This document shows, piece by piece, positions 40,358 to 41,075 of a DNA stretch of 41,075 bases. Made by a program: the position numbers and the translations under genes. Location: contig JASHPL010000117.1 of the NCBI GenBank assembly GCA_030038125.1, positions 1 to 41,075 on the forward strand. Reading direction: 5' to 3'. The DNA is from Candidatus Sulfotelmatobacter sp. Lineage in GTDB: Bacteria; Acidobacteriota; Terriglobia; Terriglobales; Acidobacteriaceae. Every line of letters begins with the position of its first letter. Within the stretch, counting starts at the first letter, position 1. Below the pieces are notes generated by a model. That model was not told where the DNA came from and did not search any database. It was given only the letters and a program-made list of their open reading frames with translations.

Positions 40358-40677
40358 ACGCCTGGTGCGGAACGGTTACCGAGATTGATGTGGAGCGAGC
40401 GCGCACCGGCAAAGCATACCGCGAGTTTCTCCGTGTCCCGGCCATGAGCGTCGGGCTGTATGTCCTTGGGGTTGGCGCTGTCGATCCGCAGCGTCCTCAT
40501 CATGAAGACGAAATATATTATGTGGTCCGCGGAAAAGCGCGGTTTCGCGCCGGGAAGCAAGACCAAGAAGTTGTGCCCGGAAGCGTGCTTTTCGTCGCCA
40601 GAGAAGTGGAACACCGTTTCTACGACATCAAGGAAGAATTGGCGGTATTAGTCTTCTTCGCCCCGGCGGAAACCTAG
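40354..40677 (+). CDS. Small cupin-domain protein
   Basis: A 107-residue single cupin (cupin_2 type). Motif 1 reads HHEDEIYYVVRGKARFRAGKQDQEVVPGSVLFV and motif 2 ends with EHRFYDIKEELAVLVFF; the two His and the Glu of motif 1 (HH...DE) could bind a metal. It starts with GTG at 40354 inside the TetR stop codon (GTGA), so the two are coupled. Such small cupins are often sugar or aromatic-ring related, but no substrate is indicated. Probably part of a small unit with TetR and the following acetyltransferase. Confidence 0.85.
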   Translation: MNAWCGTVTEIDVERARTGKAYREFLRVPAMSVGLYVLGVGAVDPQRPHHEDEIYYVVRGKARFRAGKQDQEVVPGSVLFVAREVEHRFYDIKEELAVLVFFAPAET

Positions 40678-40689
40678 GCGGTTTCGTGC

Positions 40690-41075
40690 AATGGATTACT
40701 CCATCGTTCCCATGCCTCCCGATTTGTGGCCGGCGGTCCGAGATATTTACCGCGAAGGGATCGTCACCGGAAACGCTACGTTTGCGACCGAAGTTCCTGA
40801 CTGGGCACAGTGGAATGGCAGCCACCGTCAGGATTGCCGGCTTGTCGCCTTGGACGGGATCGAAGAGGATCAAGCCGAATTGCTGATCTCGTTGAACAAG
40901 TTCAGCGTGCTTGGTTGGGCCGCGCTGGCTCCGGTTTCGAGCCGTCACGCTTATCGAGGCGTGGCAGAGGTTTCGGTGTATGTCGCTGCGGCCTCGCGCG
41001 GGCGTGGTGTGGGCACAGCATTACTGCGCGCGCTGGTACAAGAGTCGGAAGTGCACAGCATCTGGACTTTGCAGG
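40690..41075 (+). CDS. GNAT N-acetyltransferase, phosphinothricin/PAT-like (partial)
   Basis: The first 128 residues of a GNAT protein that runs off the right edge. IYREGIVTGNATFATEVPDW matches the PAT (phosphinothricin/methionine sulfoximine acetyltransferase-like) N-terminal segment, and GWAALAPVSSRHAYRGVAEVSVYV, with acetyl-CoA-binding AAASRGRGVGTALLRALV, completes motif A. The ATG at 40690 lies 12 bases after the cupin stop. PAT-like proteins acetylate small amino compounds such as methionine sulfone. The function here is not known, and the 3' end is missing. Confidence 0.87.

Noticed and set aside
1-41075. CRISPR arrays, integrases, transposases or biosynthetic cores
   Set aside because: No regularly spaced repeats, no recombinase motifs and no assembly-line genes were found on either strand.

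Overview
The window looks like chromosomal DNA of an Acidobacteriota member (Terriglobia/Koribacter-like). The reasons are the very large Oar-type TonB-dependent receptor with an N-terminal carboxypeptidase-regulatory-like domain, a GC content that looks moderately high, many GTG/TTG starts, and a dispersed short palindrome-like repeat that I associate with such genomes. The taxonomic call is inference; no rRNA is present. I see no phage, transposase, CRISPR array or secondary-metabolite cluster.

Layout. 1-1619 (minus): the N-terminal part of histidyl-tRNA synthetase (runs off the left edge) and a gamma-carbonic-anhydrase-like hexapeptide protein. 1978-5160 (plus): Oar-like outer-membrane receptor. 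5278-7155: a two-gene, end-to-end membrane glycosyltransferase-like unit. 7273-9768: ribosomal protein bS21, a double zinc-ribbon protein, and the tRNA methylthiotransferase MtaB. 10182-12234: a secreted PAF-acetylhydrolase-like hydrolase and a DUF2461 protein. 12568-18637: an operon of large acyl-CoA dehydrogenase, ETF:quinone oxidoreductase-like flavoprotein with an eight-cysteine ferredoxin tail, EtfB and EtfA, closed by a terminator; this should feed electrons from acyl-CoA oxidation to the quinone pool. 18704-25669 (minus): a surface-glycan cluster (GT-C-like membrane protein, two methyltransferases, ArnC-like GT2, GNAT, WecE aminotransferase) tied together by ATGA overlaps.

25840-33154 holds tRNA-Val(GAC), a DUF1345-like membrane protein, an M13 metallopeptidase, an exported protein, a thioredoxin-like [2Fe-2S] ferredoxin fused to an O-methyltransferase, a GAF protein, a short LacI-type regulator and tRNA-Arg(UCU), whose 3' end is duplicated 111 bp downstream. 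33637-34284 is a small secreted protein.

34340-39642 (minus) is the branched-chain amino-acid locus: ilvC-ilvB-ilvN(M), then ilvD after a gap. In front of ilvC I find a short ORF for a 32-residue peptide rich in Ile/Leu/Val, followed by a strong Rho-independent terminator and competing helices. This is a textbook layout for ribosome-mediated attenuation that ordinary annotation would miss. Between the attenuator and ilvC lies a second promoter-like pair with an inverted repeat at its start site, facing a divergent TetR gene (39770-40357), which is followed by a cupin and a partial GNAT gene. The ilv leader and the unusual ETF/ETF-QO system are the two most interesting items.
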